This document shows, piece after piece, positions 45,119 through 56,931 of a DNA stretch of 64,000 nucleotides (position 1 is its first letter; each line of letters starts with the position of its first letter). Made by a program: the position numbers and the translations under genes. The notes below the pieces were generated by a model. The model had not been told where the DNA came from and did no database searches. It was given only the letters and a program-made list of their open reading frames with translations. Origin of the DNA: Morinoia aosen (Eukaryota > Arthropoda > Malacostraca > Amphipoda > Talitridae); the NCBI GenBank assembly GCA_030386875.1, contig CM059564.1:65391936-65455935 (forward strand), read 5' to 3'.

Positions 45119-45760
45119 TAATAAACATGATTTCAATATTAACAGCATTCTTTGTTTATAAGTTTCTAAAGACAATTCGATTAAAGAAAACTAACTTTCC
45201 TGATATTTACATCCGTGTTTTTTTAGTCATGATTTTTTTATATGTTTATAAAAAACTATTTTGGTCCAATGAAATATAATAGCCATGTTTTTTTAGTCAA
45301 GATTTTTCTGTTAAAAAAAAACAGCATTGGATTTTTAAGGTCACAAATATATTAATTTCCATGTTTTTTAGTCATAATTTTTGTATAAATAACATGTTTT
45401 TTAAAAAAACAGCATGGTTTTTTAGTCACATCTCTATCAATGACCATAAGTAAAGATATGTTATCATAACATACCATTTTGGGAGTTTAAGGTCATTCAC
45501 ATGTATTGTAAAATAAATGAAATATCAAAGCATGAAACCGCAGAAAATGAAAAAGTTCATAAAACCATAGAAAACCATCTATTAAGAAGTATGCCGTTTT
45601 ATTTTGTAATTTGACATGAAAACAAATAATGTAATGTGGTTCTTTTTCTTACTGAGTTATTTTCAGACAAAATATTAAAAAAAAACCAAAATATCCTCGT
45701 TTTTTTTGGCCACGGTTTTTTTTGAACGGCATGGTTTTTTTTTGAGTCACATCTCTACTC

Positions 45761-46551
45761 ACAGTACGGAAACAACCAAAGTGATTTTCAACCGTCCAGG
45801 TGGAAATCTATGTTCATGTCTGCAAAAAGTTAGGATTTAACCCAACCCTCATTTTACTCGGACTGCGGTTATGAGATGAAGACTGGCATCATGTTGGCGC
45901 AGAGACGGAATGTGGAAAAAAAAATCGAGCCATGAGAGTGAGTGAATATCAATCGACTCGGTAAACGACTTCAGTCAGACAATCTAGTTGTCACGCGACT
46001 TCAAGATTTTATGCGAAGTTCCATTATTTGCCAAACTTCAATATTGATGCATTTTTGGAAGGTTCATTTTAGCGGCTGGTTTTTCATAATGCAAGTGCGT
46101 GCCAATCTAAATAAACCAATTATAATGTATGATCAACTAGGGGAATTGGGGGGTCATATGACGATTTTCTAGGGGTGTTCAAGAAAAGAGATGTTCAAGA
46201 GAACATGAGATGTAACTACGTGCGACTAGTGTACACTGAAATATTCTTTCTTGTTAACGGTTCAAATACAAAAATTGAAGAACTTGTTAAAGGCTTTATT
46301 GCAATGAAAACTATACATATCACAGAATGCTATCAACAGCACGCACTCAAATCACGGGTTAACGAAAATAAACATTTCAAATAAAATAATACGAGTCAAA
46401 TGTTCGGCTATAATTGACTCGAATAAACTACTGCTTTGTCGAGCCCTTCGTGGCGAGCAGAGTATTAATAATGTTGAAACAAAAATCCAAACATACGAAA
46501 CATTCATGACTTGCTGAATACTAAAACGAAATAAACTATTTTGGTCCGACG
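45761..46551. other. intergenic stretch
   Basis: No gene or repeat recognised between the satellite and the LINE remnant. Two short plus-strand open frames (45942-46384) have no family features. Confidence 0.4.
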
Positions 46552-47620
46552 TTCATGTACTGGGTTCCTAAAAACCCCGTGCCGGCGCTACTTTACCAGA
46601 TCTTGACAGTACGATGGTACCTAGCAAAATGGAGACACGTATTCATGTATTTTGAGAAAGCGTACGATAGAGTTGAACGGAAAGCATCGTGGGACGTGTG
46701 GCGAGTGCATGGCGCGGAGAGTTTGCTGCTGGAAGCTGTTTAGGTCTTTCTACGGTACTAGAGCATGTGTTAAAGTGGGATATGTTGTGAATGATTCAAA
46801 ATGTGTTTCATTAGGGCGGCGTAACGTCTTCGAGGTCGTTCAATGTATGTATGGATGGAGTTATACGAGACGCAAAGGCAAGTGATAGGTGGGAGGCAGA
46901 AATTGATAGATGGAAAAAGACAAGTCGTCGACCTGCCCCAGCAGCTCCTCGCTGACGATATAGCGTTAGTGGCAGGGTCGGAGGAGAGACTGTTGACTGG
47001 CGAACGAGTTCGGAAGCGTGAGCAAGAGAAGGAAATTTTCTGAGTGCGTTATGAGGTGTTCGAGGGAAGGGGTTGCGGAAAGAATGAATGGGGAGATGGT
47101 AGAGGAAGCGAGTCATTCCGAATGCTTGGTAGTGTGTGACCGTAATGATGAATTGGATGAGAAGGTGAAAGCTATGGTCAGAAGAGGGTTCCAAGCATGG
47201 GCAGGTTTGAAGGTAGTTGCAAGGAACAGGTGCCTCAGTGTGAATGCCAATGCAGAGTATAAAAGGTCTTTGTGCCGATAGTGTTGCATGGATCTGAGAC
47301 GTGGAGCTTTAAAATGGCTGATAGTCGATTGAATGTGCTCGAGATGAAGTATCCAAGGAGGATGGCTGGAGTGACGTTATGCGGTTATGGGATGGGCGAA
47401 GGCATAAAGAGGTGAGGAGTATGACGGGAGTTAGAAGAGAGAGTAAACTGCAGAGTGTGGTTCGTTCATAGAGTGAATGAAAGAGGGACAGTTGGTGAAG
47501 AAAATGATTCAGTCAGAGGTGCGAGGAAGAAATTTTAAAGGTAGGCTGAAGACTTGATGAACCAAGGTGGTTGAAAGGGAGTCGCGCGATTGATGGATTA
47601 AATTAGATACAGGCAGCTAG
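46552..47620 (+). pseudogene. degenerate LINE reverse transcriptase (RTE-like)
   Basis: Across shifting plus frames one reads FMYFEKAYDRVERKASWDV (reverse transcriptase motif A), SFYGTRACVKVG, LLADDIALVAGSEERL (catalytic ADD), VMRCSREGVAERMNGEMVEE, AMVRRGFQAWAGLK, LHGSETWSFK and RSMTGVRRE. Order and spacing match the C-terminal two thirds of an RTE-type reverse transcriptase and its tail. Several frameshifts and a missing QG-box segment near 46800 mark it as dead. Clade call is from memory of motif style. Confidence 0.75.
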
Positions 47621-48056
47621 AAGATGCACATTAGTAGGAGATAAGCGATTGTGAGTGCCTGACTATGACACAGTCCAGATGTGCAGGGACGGGGGTTCAA
47701 GACCGGCGGGAGTGGCTCAGTTTAGTTGACTAGGATTGTGTGGGGGTATATCGGGAATCTCTCAGCTGCAAGGGTAAACCAACGTCATGCTGGGGAAGAG
47801 ACGCCCTGAAGACGTAGATGTGTGATGGTAGACGATTGTGTGTTGTGTGAATAGGGAAGGAAATCTTATTCTCTTTGGTGGTTCGCTTTTAGTCCTCGGT
47901 AAATAGTTTGCCTTACAAAGATGTAATGGATGGTATAACTCACTTTGAAACCCGAATGACAAATTTTACAAGCACACCAATTTGGCAGCGCCCATGTGAT
48001 GGAAGAGCTTCTTTGCACTTGAGGAGATCACAGAGTTCAGGTTTTCATGGCGTGAT
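47621..48056. other. LINE tail region and 3' flank of WASHC3
   Basis: GGGGGTTCAAGACCGGCGGG near 47694 looks like a tRNA B box, but no matching A box or cloverleaf could be drawn, so it may be a decayed SINE or LINE tail. The left side of 48057 should hold the WASHC3 3' UTR (minus); no AATAAA was found close by. Confidence 0.35.
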
Positions 48057-51000
48057 TCACTCACTCCACGATGACAGGTCATCGTCTGAGTCGCTCTTGG
48101 GCTCCGCACGTTCCTGCTTCTTTGCTCCAGAAGGCGAAGGTGCATCAGGATTACTGGAAATTAGATATTTTACAATAGAAAATAATGTCTGCAATCATAC
48201 AAAGTTGATCATGGAAAAAATTGCAGTTTTAATATATCAGAAAAACTAACGGCAATGAATTCCATGAATTGGGATGGAGTAGCAAGCTGGGTGTCAGATA
48301 ATGTACATTGAAAATGGTTTTTCACAAAATTATCTTTTTGGACCCCCAAAATATAAAATGCTGTATTCTTTCTCTAAATTACGTGATGGTAAGTTTCCAT
48401 GGCAAAAAGAAAGTAATGGGAATACAGATAAGGACACCAGCATGTTATCGACTTGTGGTGAAATAGAATAAATAAGGCATATATATTTGGCAAAATCATA
48501 TCACATTTTATTTTTGGGCTAAATTCCGTGAAGCTATAACATTTTAAAAGAAGGGTAAACATTCTGCGGGGCTACAAACATTGTAATGTGTTGTGTGTCG
48601 TGTCGGCGAGGGTCGGTTCTTTGTACAGCGCTCTCAAGTGCTTGAAACAGGATGTCATATATCAAGGTGTCACAAGGCGGTTGGCGCTTCGTCCAAACTT
48701 CTACGGTCCAGGCGTCCATACAACACAAACACACATCGAAGCACACATACACAGGCACAACACAAGCCGAGGCTTTGGAGAGCAAGGAGGCGGGCGTGAC
48801 GGAGTAACAGAGGCCCGCACGACCTGAGCCAATCACCGCTTGCCAAAGGAATGACGCAAGAAGGTGTGTCAGAGCCCACACCAATGGGAGTCCCAAACGT
48901 CAGAACAAACAAGAATGCCGCCAATCAGGATACAGATGATGCCTCTGTAGAATAGAAGCTTCGGGACTGATCTCGAAACAAGGAAGCGAAACGTATATAA
49001 GGAGGGTAGATGAAGCCTAGGGAGGTTTTTCTTGAGTTATACAAGAAAGAGGCAAGTGATTTGAAACATCTGAGGGCACACCCAACGAAGCATTTCGGCT
49101 GCTGCCGGAATGCACCCAACGTGAGCGGCAAAATTTTAAATATTTGAGCAAAGTGAGCATCGAGGCTTCAAGAAAATAATTATCAACACCTGCAACCGTC
49201 AAAATACTGATGTGTAAGAGCGATCTGCTTGAAGCATATCAATGGAGCGGCAAAGTGCGCCAAGAACAGCCCCGTAACCACACCTCTGGAAGCAGTCCAA
49301 ATGTTTGAACTTCAACACCAAGCTCGCAAGTGATTCTACAAGCAAATAGCAACTGCACCGCCTTCAGAGTCTGCAATAATGCCGCCACTATGAGTCCTGC
49401 AATGTCAGGCAGACTCATAATTCAGAGCCTGAAATGGAGACCGAGCACAGCGCTTCCGCACTACGGTCGAGCAGCGAGCAAGAAGCAACTTCGGGACCGA
49501 GGAGCGGGAACGACTTCGCGACCGTGGGACGGTCTGCTGTGCACTACGTGAATTCTCAAGCAGCATCGGGAGTTCGTTAATTCATCGGCTAATCTGCACT
49601 ATGTAAATTCTTCAAGCAGCATTGGAAGCGTATTAAATCATCGCGAACTACAATTGCAAGAAAGTGTTAATATCAAGTTAATGTTTGAAAGCTCAGGAAG
49701 GTGATTTTTAGGTGTGAGAGTTCTAGCACAGCCAGCACCTGTAATAGTACGCTCCGAGCGGAGAGTAATCCAATGTGATTTGTGTCATGCGGAAAATTGG
49801 CTCATGTTCGAGTTCTGTGTTGTGCAAGATGCGAGGTATATTGTATTTGGAACACCTTGTGGTAAGCAAAGCTCTTTGATTTTTACATTGCATTATCTCC
49901 AAATGTTCGTATTCATGCTAGCCCATTCATCGACTATGTTCCTGATTTTTGCACAGGGCGGAAAGTATCTCTGTCGTAACCCTGAAATTGTTGTGATAGC
50001 GTTCATTGTAACAAGGAGAGTAAATTTCTCGTTCTTTGTGTGGCTCATTACGTTGCTCATGTTAACGCGTTCATCTTGTGCTCATGTTGGCCCAGTCATG
50101 CCGCCACGGAGCGTGCGCAAAGCACGATTTATGGCAGTCATCGGCCTAGACAGCCAAGGTGTGGTTTCCGCATTGTGTCGTGTGGGATTGCCATGTCGTT
50201 AAATTCATGCGCTTGTTGCTATAAAATTTCCCTGTGCTTTAATCATTGCATTGAAATATTTTGTGTGTCCTATTCAAATCCACGTGTTTCCAAATAAATT
50301 CATGTAAATCTTAATAACTCTTTCATTCTCCATGTCTGGTATGCAGGTGTACGCAAGCATAAAGGATAATACTTTAACATGTTTGGGGGTTGAGACTCCC
50401 CCTGCGTGCGTGATTAGTAACCCTTTTCACGTATCGCGACAGACTTTTAATAGGTTTACCAGCATTTTTATGGAGGGAGCTTGAGAGGTGGAATTACTGA
50501 GATAGAGAATACATTTCTAACGTTCCTCACTCACTCCGATTTTACAACATGAGCGGCGCTATTCTCAAAACTCAATTGAAACAGAAATATTACTGCAAAT
50601 TTGATGTATCCCTTTTTACGAGCTTTGGGAGCGAAGATCCACAGCCGAAATCACTTTATGATGCGCTAACTAAATGCTACAATTAATTATTTATTCGATA
50701 CTTTGGGGTCAACCCAATAAATGCAACTAGCTACAAATCCGCATTTCAGTTCTAAATTAGCACACAAATTTGCTTTTACTGAGTTTACTATTTTTATTAA
50801 TTATAAACTAATACTCCGTGGTTTTCTTTATTTTGCAATGAGCAATGTGCACTAACTTGAGGATAGTATCTACATCAATACTAAGCATCAATGAAAAACA
50901 TCATAGCAGGCTCTATTAGTAAATGCATGAGGGGAAGGTGAGCAGGAGATTATAGAGGAAGCACTCCTTTACAATGACTCGCCTTTATTTCCCCTAACGT

Positions 51001-54000
51001 AAAGAACTGAAAACTCATTATAATTACAAGCCTAGTTATAAAACCGAGCAATCAATGAAGAACGTTCATTTAAAGAAAAACTACTTCTTAAGATGATGAA
51101 AATATGCCTAGTATATACTCTTGGCAACGAATATGCCGTAGACAGACGGTACTAACTCGAGCAGGTTAGGGTCAAGACCCTGCGCTGACATTTTGAGCTT
51201 GACAGCGGCAGGAGGCACGCCTACAGACACCATCTTGAAGAACATGGCAAACTCGGGGTCTTTGGAGAGGGGAAGCACACCAAGCTCTTCTTCTGCTGGA
51301 GCGCTAGCCCCATCGTTGGCGTCTTCCACAGGATCTGTAGCCCCTGGAACCCAGTCACTATGTTAGACGTGGTCAAGCTCTTTCAAACTTCGAGTAATTT
51401 TTTTTCTATGTTAGAAAATCATGCAAAAGCATGAAGGCATAATTATGTTTCCCAAACAAGTGAGCTTACTCAAAGCAGCTACATCCAAGATTTCATAAGT
51501 ATGAGTGGGGGAATATAAGATTAATTTAACATGTACAATATCAACAAAGAAGGTTCATGTAGAGATAAAGTTCTTGCTCAACAGTGACACACATGGCAGC
51601 TCACAAAATGATCGTGGCACAGCAACTTAACTGTAATATTGATGAAATGTTTGTAAACTCAATTGAGTTCTGAAAACTCTATTCACAGAGTATGATATAA
51701 ACTGCTGAAATAATTTCTAGTTGATACTGCAGCATTACCAAAGTTGAATAATTGAAAGAGCAAAATGAGAACACTGCTTCACTTTCGGATAATGCTTCCA
51801 ATGGAAAGGGTTCACGGTTCAGTTACACACAATGATTTGCTGCAAAAATTCATAAAAAATTGTATTAAATTTAACAATATGATATAAAATTTACTAAATT
51901 AGGAGCTCACAAAGGTCTATTTCAATGATTTAACTAAATTAAACGCACTTCAAAGATTCTTCAATTTGATTGACGAAGATAAATGTTAAAGCCAGTATTA
52001 TAATGATGTTCTCCTTAATACTGGCTTAAAAATTCTTTAGGTAGCTTCAATACCATTTCTAGTGCGCAAAATGTAATGCGATGCAAGTGACAAAAATGAA
52101 AAAGAGCAACATAGAGCATGGCAATCATGTAAAAGTTAATTAAAACTAGCAATGTAAGGACAAAACCGTAGCCTACGTCTTCAAAACGGCACTTATCTTG
52201 CAAGAAGTTTTTGAAATGTTAAGAATTAATCAATATCAGAAATTTCTTGGAACTCCGTACCTAAAATTTCAAGAAACCCACTACAGCAAACTAGTGGTTC
52301 TCAGAACCCTCTGCACATTGAACCATGCAAAGTAAGATCCATGTTGGACCCCATGCAAATCCATAAACTTGAAAACCCTCCCCTCAGCCTCTTGTGTTAC
52401 AATGGTCCTAGTTAACAATTGTAATTGTATAAAAACAACTCAGAGTTCTTATCCCTGACGAATAACACACCCTCATTGGACGAACCCGGCTGGTGTACTT
52501 CCGGCGGGGGTACCTCATGTGAGCCTACGGTCGCAGTGCTCGAAGCAGTGATGTTCTCCAGGTCGGGGATTGAAGCCAACTGGAAATTATTTCATGGAAA
52601 AGTTATCAGCAACCCATTTCAATCATCTAGCTATTTTGAGGCATTTATTTTTTTTGAATTGCAGTGGCTATTCAGTATTTGATTCAGTGGATATGGAGAT
52701 CAATGTAAGCTAATTGAATTAGCAGGCTTTTCTTTTTCAGTACCACAATGCCTTTTCAGATTAGATATTAGTTTAAGCCTTAACCACAACAAAGGCATTT
52801 CAAAGAGAGGAAGCCGTAAGGCACCATTTCGTATGGACTCAAGGAAATGCGGAATCTATGCACAAAGTGCCTAAAAACAGTAAATTGAGAAAAAAAATTA
52901 TGAAACAAAATAAAAGTTGAAGAAGAAAGTAGTAGGTGCTGAAAAACAGGACAGCAGTGAACCAAAAAAATTGTCCATGACAAAATAAAAACCTGTTTTA
53001 TTTCAACAAAAGGAAGTCCTACCTAGCCTTTAGCTCAAATGCCTTTTCAGATGGAAGGCCTCAAGTAAGCCTAGAGCAGCCAGCATACAGCTAGTATTGG
53101 TACTTCCTCTCTAAATAGGAAGGACCATATGAGCAGTCGGCAAGTTCAAAAAATAGTATGTCATGAACATAACTTTGATAAACACCCTTGAATCCAAAAT
53201 TTGCCACTTTCAAGTCAGCTGCTTTTTTGAGTTGAAATTTCAATTAAGAGACTCCTAACCAATTTCTGACGCAAGTGCCTTTATGCACTCACAATTTTAG
53301 TCACTTTGGACAAACAAGCATGACTAACCAGTGGCAAAGATGGGCTGATAATGCCTCCAAAGACCAAAACTTTAAGTGATGCACAAATATTCAGTTAAAT
53401 TTGTAAAGAGAAGTATGTAAAAATTTAAACAATGCTTTTACCAATTCTAAACCTTTCATTAGACATGCAAGATTTACTGCAACAATATTGTGCTCATAAG
53501 AAAATTTCTATTTGAAGGTGATTTTGTATACCATATTAGTGTAGGGGATACAGTACATCACTAACCTTTTTAATGCAAAATTTATTGTAACTCTGTGAAT
53601 CCAGTGGTTCATTTACTTTTTTAATCTAATTCCAAACCCCTTTTTAAAATTAATTGGGAAAAAAAGAAGTATTCTAAATTTGACATAGTGTATTTATACT
53701 TCCATGATGCAGCTCATCTTGCATGTCTGTTATTTCACTTCTAACTTCACTTTGTGAAAATAGTATCTCCAGACACAATCTAAGATACTAAGTTCATTTT
53801 TTCATCCCCCAAAAATACTGTTTTTTAGACAACTACTCTTAAAGGAAAAATTTTGGCCCCAGTATATTTCTTCCAAGTAAAGGCAGTACTACACAGTCTA
53901 CATTAGCCTAATATTGGTGCAGAGATACTATGCAAAACAATGCTGACTTTAACTGTTCCATAGACTATAGCACCCTAATTTTAATACAATATTATTTTCA

Positions 54001-56931
54001 GTTTTTTCCAATCAGTTTTTCCTTCAAAGGATTGATGAAGTTTGAAAACTTCAATGAACAAAAAATCAAGTTAAACTATCCTAATAAAAGCTTAAAAACA
54101 CGTGATTGAGCAACAATAAAATGCCTGCACATGAGTACATTTAACAGCTACTTAGACTTAGACTTTTAAAAATAAGAAATTATTAACACCTCATACATAG
54201 ACAAAAGACAACTCAAAAGGATCAGATTCAATTTAAACTCCTAATGCTTTTAAAAATTCAGGTGTTTACAACTCTTAGCAGAGGCATGATAAATACAATG
54301 AGACTGGAAACGAACTTTCTATATACCCAATCTGCTACAGAAAAATTTCTACGAAATGCATGGAAAACAGCAGAACATGCCAGAATTTTACACCCCGTAA
54401 AGGTATTTATGCCATTTCTTCAACTGACTCATAATCAAAATGACAGTGATGAGTAACAGTAAAATTGAAACTTGACAGAAAAAATAGCTTCCTAACGAAT
54501 GATTAGAAAATGTTTTTTATGAATAAAAACTTGAATGAAAAATTTGCAGAGTTTACACAATTAATTCAAAATTTTTTCCTTACTCAAAGAATTTTTGATA
54601 CTAGAAGGTCAAACAACTTAGCAGATTGTATTCTTTGGTGTAGAGCAAGGGTTCTATACTTTTTTTTGCCGCATCCCTAAAGAAATTCCATTAAAACCTT
54701 GCACACCTCGAAATAAAAATGCCAGCACATAGCCAATTTCCTCCTGGAATATCATCATGCACTCCATGTTGGAAACCTTTGGTCTAGAGCAATCATAAAA
54801 TTTAACCCTTTAGCGTCCGAATTTTTGTACTCATATTACCGTTAACACAACCACCGTCACTAAACTGGCGCTGGCATCTGGCAGTCACCGATATCAGGAT
54901 GGGATAAGAACTGCCACTCGGCAGAGAACTTCAAAGAACACATTAGGGAACTAATTGAATAAGAAATAAAATATATTGAAGGGGAATTTTGAAAGAGGAC
55001 ACTGGTGTCCTCTGGGGCGTTAAAGGGTTAAGGCATTTTGGAGTACTTGAAATTCTTCCAAGGAATAACATAAAACCAATAAAATGTTAAAAAATATATC
55101 CCTTTATTACAGCCACATCTTGGTTAAAAATCTTTACCAGACACAAATAGGTAAATAAGTACTTGTGCATTAAATGAAAAATTAATGATAAGACTGGTTG
55201 AAAAAAAAAGCTATTCAATTTTTCAGCAATGAAATTTATGATTGCTAACTTTGGTTCCAATTCAAATCATTACATAAAACTCATTCACATCTGCATGCTA
55301 AGGAAAATTACCCACCTTTGCTTCTAATATTGCTAAAGTGTCTTCCGTCCGCTGTAGCTTTGCATCAACCTCAGACAACTTATCTTCACAGACAGAAGCA
55401 AATTTATTGAGAAAGGCCACCATGTGGACTACCCAATGGTTGATGAAGGCTAGAGTCCGCTTAGGATTGAGCGCCTCAACCTAGAAATGCACAAAGGAAA
55501 ATAATTAGAAATACATTTGATATTTCCAAATGATGTTATAAAATCTAGATAAGTAATGTTAGCAGATATAATAGCCATTCTACATCAACTGGTATCATAC
55601 AAGAAATACTCCTTTAAGGGAATCGAACGCTTTTTCCTATGAATTCTTTTAAAAATAAAAAAAATACTTCCAGATGGAAAAAGCTCTCGGGTGTTCTCAG
55701 CATGTTTATAACAATCGAATAGACAGTTATAGCCCAATTTTGTTTTTTAAATTTACCCATGCCCTCCTCCCCCCCTCTTTGAACAATTTTCTTTTCAATT
55801 TCAATTACTCAGCCAATATTGTATATAGAGACAAACGTTTTTTTTTGTTAGATTCACAATGCAAATATCTACCAAAACTAGGGAATGTTTTTTTTTATTT
55901 GCTCAAAAAAAATAAAAAAATTCATGCCTATTTGACTATTAAAAACATCATAATTCTATTTCTATGGACAATATAAAAATTTAGAATTAAAATTTTCAAA
56001 AAATAAATCCTAGCACTCATAGTACTCACATTGATCTCTACGATGCAAAAAAAGATCTCATTCATAAGTGAAAAACTGAAGGAGAAATTGAGCCGCACAG
56101 CCGAATAAAATTTTTTTATGAGAGAAAGCATTCCAGTTTTTTAATTATTTCTCCAACAGTTTTTTACTTATGGATAAATCTTTTTTGCATCGTAAAGATC
56201 AAAATGAGTACTATAAACCTGCATAGTTTTGTTTTGATAAGTTAATTATAAAATGTTTTATTGCCATTTAAAGTAATAACTAGAAGTTAATATATTTTGT
56301 GATAAAAATTAAAAAAATTATTATATATTTTTTTTCAGTGATATCAAAAAAACTGGATTTCTATTTTGTAGACCAGTTCATTGTGAATCGTGAATCGAAC
56401 AAAAAAAACTAATCATCTCTATGTACAATATAGGTTGAGATATAAGATTTTTTTTAGAAATTTCCCTTGGGGGGGTATGGGTAAATTTAAAAATTTTTAG
56501 GGCTTTGAACATCCATTTGAATGTTTTAAACATGTTAATACCTCCAAGCTTATTTTGCTCCTACGCTCTTGAAGTAATTTTTATTAATTTTTGAAGTTTT
56601 ATACAAGCATTAAAAGGATTCCCTAACTGATAGAATTGATTTAGATTTCATGGATTAGAAAATTATCAATGAACTCAGGCTGTATAAGGACTATTAAAAC
56701 AATCAACTATAACAAAAGCAACTCATCAGGATTTGAAAATGTAAAGTTTCTACAATAATAGTAAAAATTTTTTTTAGGAAAAATATAAACTAGGAACGAT
56801 TTGATACTGTCAGTAATATTGAATAGCAGGAAAATTAGGTCAATAAAATAAGCAGGAATACAAATTATATTTTTATTCACCTTTTCAAGATTTACTGAAG
56901 TAACTGGTAGATTAGGTTTGACAGAAGTCAT
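48057..56931 (-). CDS. WASHC3: WASH complex subunit 3 (CCDC53), 5 exons
   Basis: Minus-strand coding exons: 56881-56931 (MTSVKPNLPVTSVNLEK, donor GTGAAT), 55316-55480 (acceptor TTTCTAG, donor GTGGGT), 52471-52579 (acceptor TTTCCAG, donor GTGTGT), 51157-51343 (acceptor GTTCCAG, donor GTTAGT) and 48057-48153 (acceptor TTTCCAG, stop TGA). Phases 0, 0, 1, 2 agree throughout; 202 residues, against 194 in human. Matching segments are PKRTLAFINHWVVHMVAFLN, EDKLSEVDAKLQRTEDTLAI (coiled coil), LASIPDLENIT, LSKDPEFAMFFKMVSVGVPP, MSAQGLDPNLLDNPDAPSP and an acidic Ser-rich end SDSDDDLSSWSE. The family protein is part of the WASH complex, which activates Arp2/3 on endosomes. Exon 4 read through its donor would end in 15 other residues at 51108. 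Confidence 0.95.
48154..51156 (-). other. intron 4 of WASHC3 with an unidentified GC-richer block
   Basis: Donor GTTAGT, acceptor TTTCCAG. Between about 48560 and 50350 base composition is richer in GC and unlike the surrounding intron. It has a TATATAAGG at 48992, a 58-bp diverged tandem pair at 49531-49645 and AATAAA at about 50292. This could be a solo LTR or a captured sequence, but no matching LTR ends, primer site or target duplication was found. The 162-codon plus frame at 49714-50202 has no family features. Confidence 0.4.
51344..52470 (-). other. intron 3 of WASHC3
   Basis: 1.1 kb, donor GTGTGT, acceptor GTTCCAG. AT-rich, no repeat or gene recognised. Confidence 0.7.
52780..53035 (-). 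repeat. dispersed repeat family D, copy 7
   Basis: Minus-oriented copy like that at 9310-9600: CAAAGAGAGGAAGCCGTAAG, AGTAGTAGGTGCTGAAAAAC and TTTATTTCAACAAAAGGAAG. In intron 2 of WASHC3. Confidence 0.6.
54806..55027. mobile_element. piggyBac-type MITE
   Basis: TTAA then CCCTTTAGCGTCCGAATTTT on the left, and GGGGCGTTAAAGGG then TTAA on the right. TTAA targets and ends starting CCCTTT are the piggyBac signature. An internal palindrome AGGACACTGGTGTCCT lies near the right end. 222 bp, non-coding, in WASHC3 intron 2. Confidence 0.82.
55481..56880 (-). other. intron 1 of WASHC3
   Basis: 1.4 kb, donor GTGAAT, acceptor GCATTTCTAG. Extremely AT-rich with homopolymer runs; the short open frames look spurious. 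A loosely inverted pair (TTTTTTTGCATCGTAGAGATC near 56045 and inverse near 56190) is the only structure noticed. Confidence 0.65.

Larger units (their letters stand above)
41881..45760. repeat. AT-rich satellite, about 86-93-bp unit, with inversion
   Basis: Many diverged units built of TTTTTTAGTCATGATTTTT, AAAAACAGCATGTTTTTTGG and GGTCACATAAAATATATTAA then TATCC. Successive TTAATATCC marks at about 44684, 44777 and 44863 give spacings of 93 and 86 bp. Units at 44580-45440 point one way and those at 43700-44120 the other, so the array has an internal inversion. It is interrupted by a family A element, a family B element, a family D repeat and a TA-flanked MITE. No coding capacity. Confidence 0.8.
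52580..55315 (-). other. intron 2 of WASHC3
   Basis: 2.7 kb, donor GTGGGT, acceptor TTTCCAG. Holds a family D repeat (52780-53035) and a piggyBac-type MITE (54806-55027); the rest is AT-rich without recognised features. Confidence 0.7.

Noticed and set aside
47680-47720. tRNA gene suggested by GGTTCAAGACC
   Set aside because: Only a B-box-like motif is present; no acceptor, D or anticodon stems could be paired.
49714-50202. 162-codon plus-strand frame in WASHC3 intron 4
   Set aside because: It starts at a non-ATG codon, shows no family motif and has hydrophobic stretches typical of chance T-rich frames.
48575-50385. Solo LTR with TG...CA ends
   Set aside because: TGTAATG start is plausible, but no CA end with a matching 4-6-bp flank was found.
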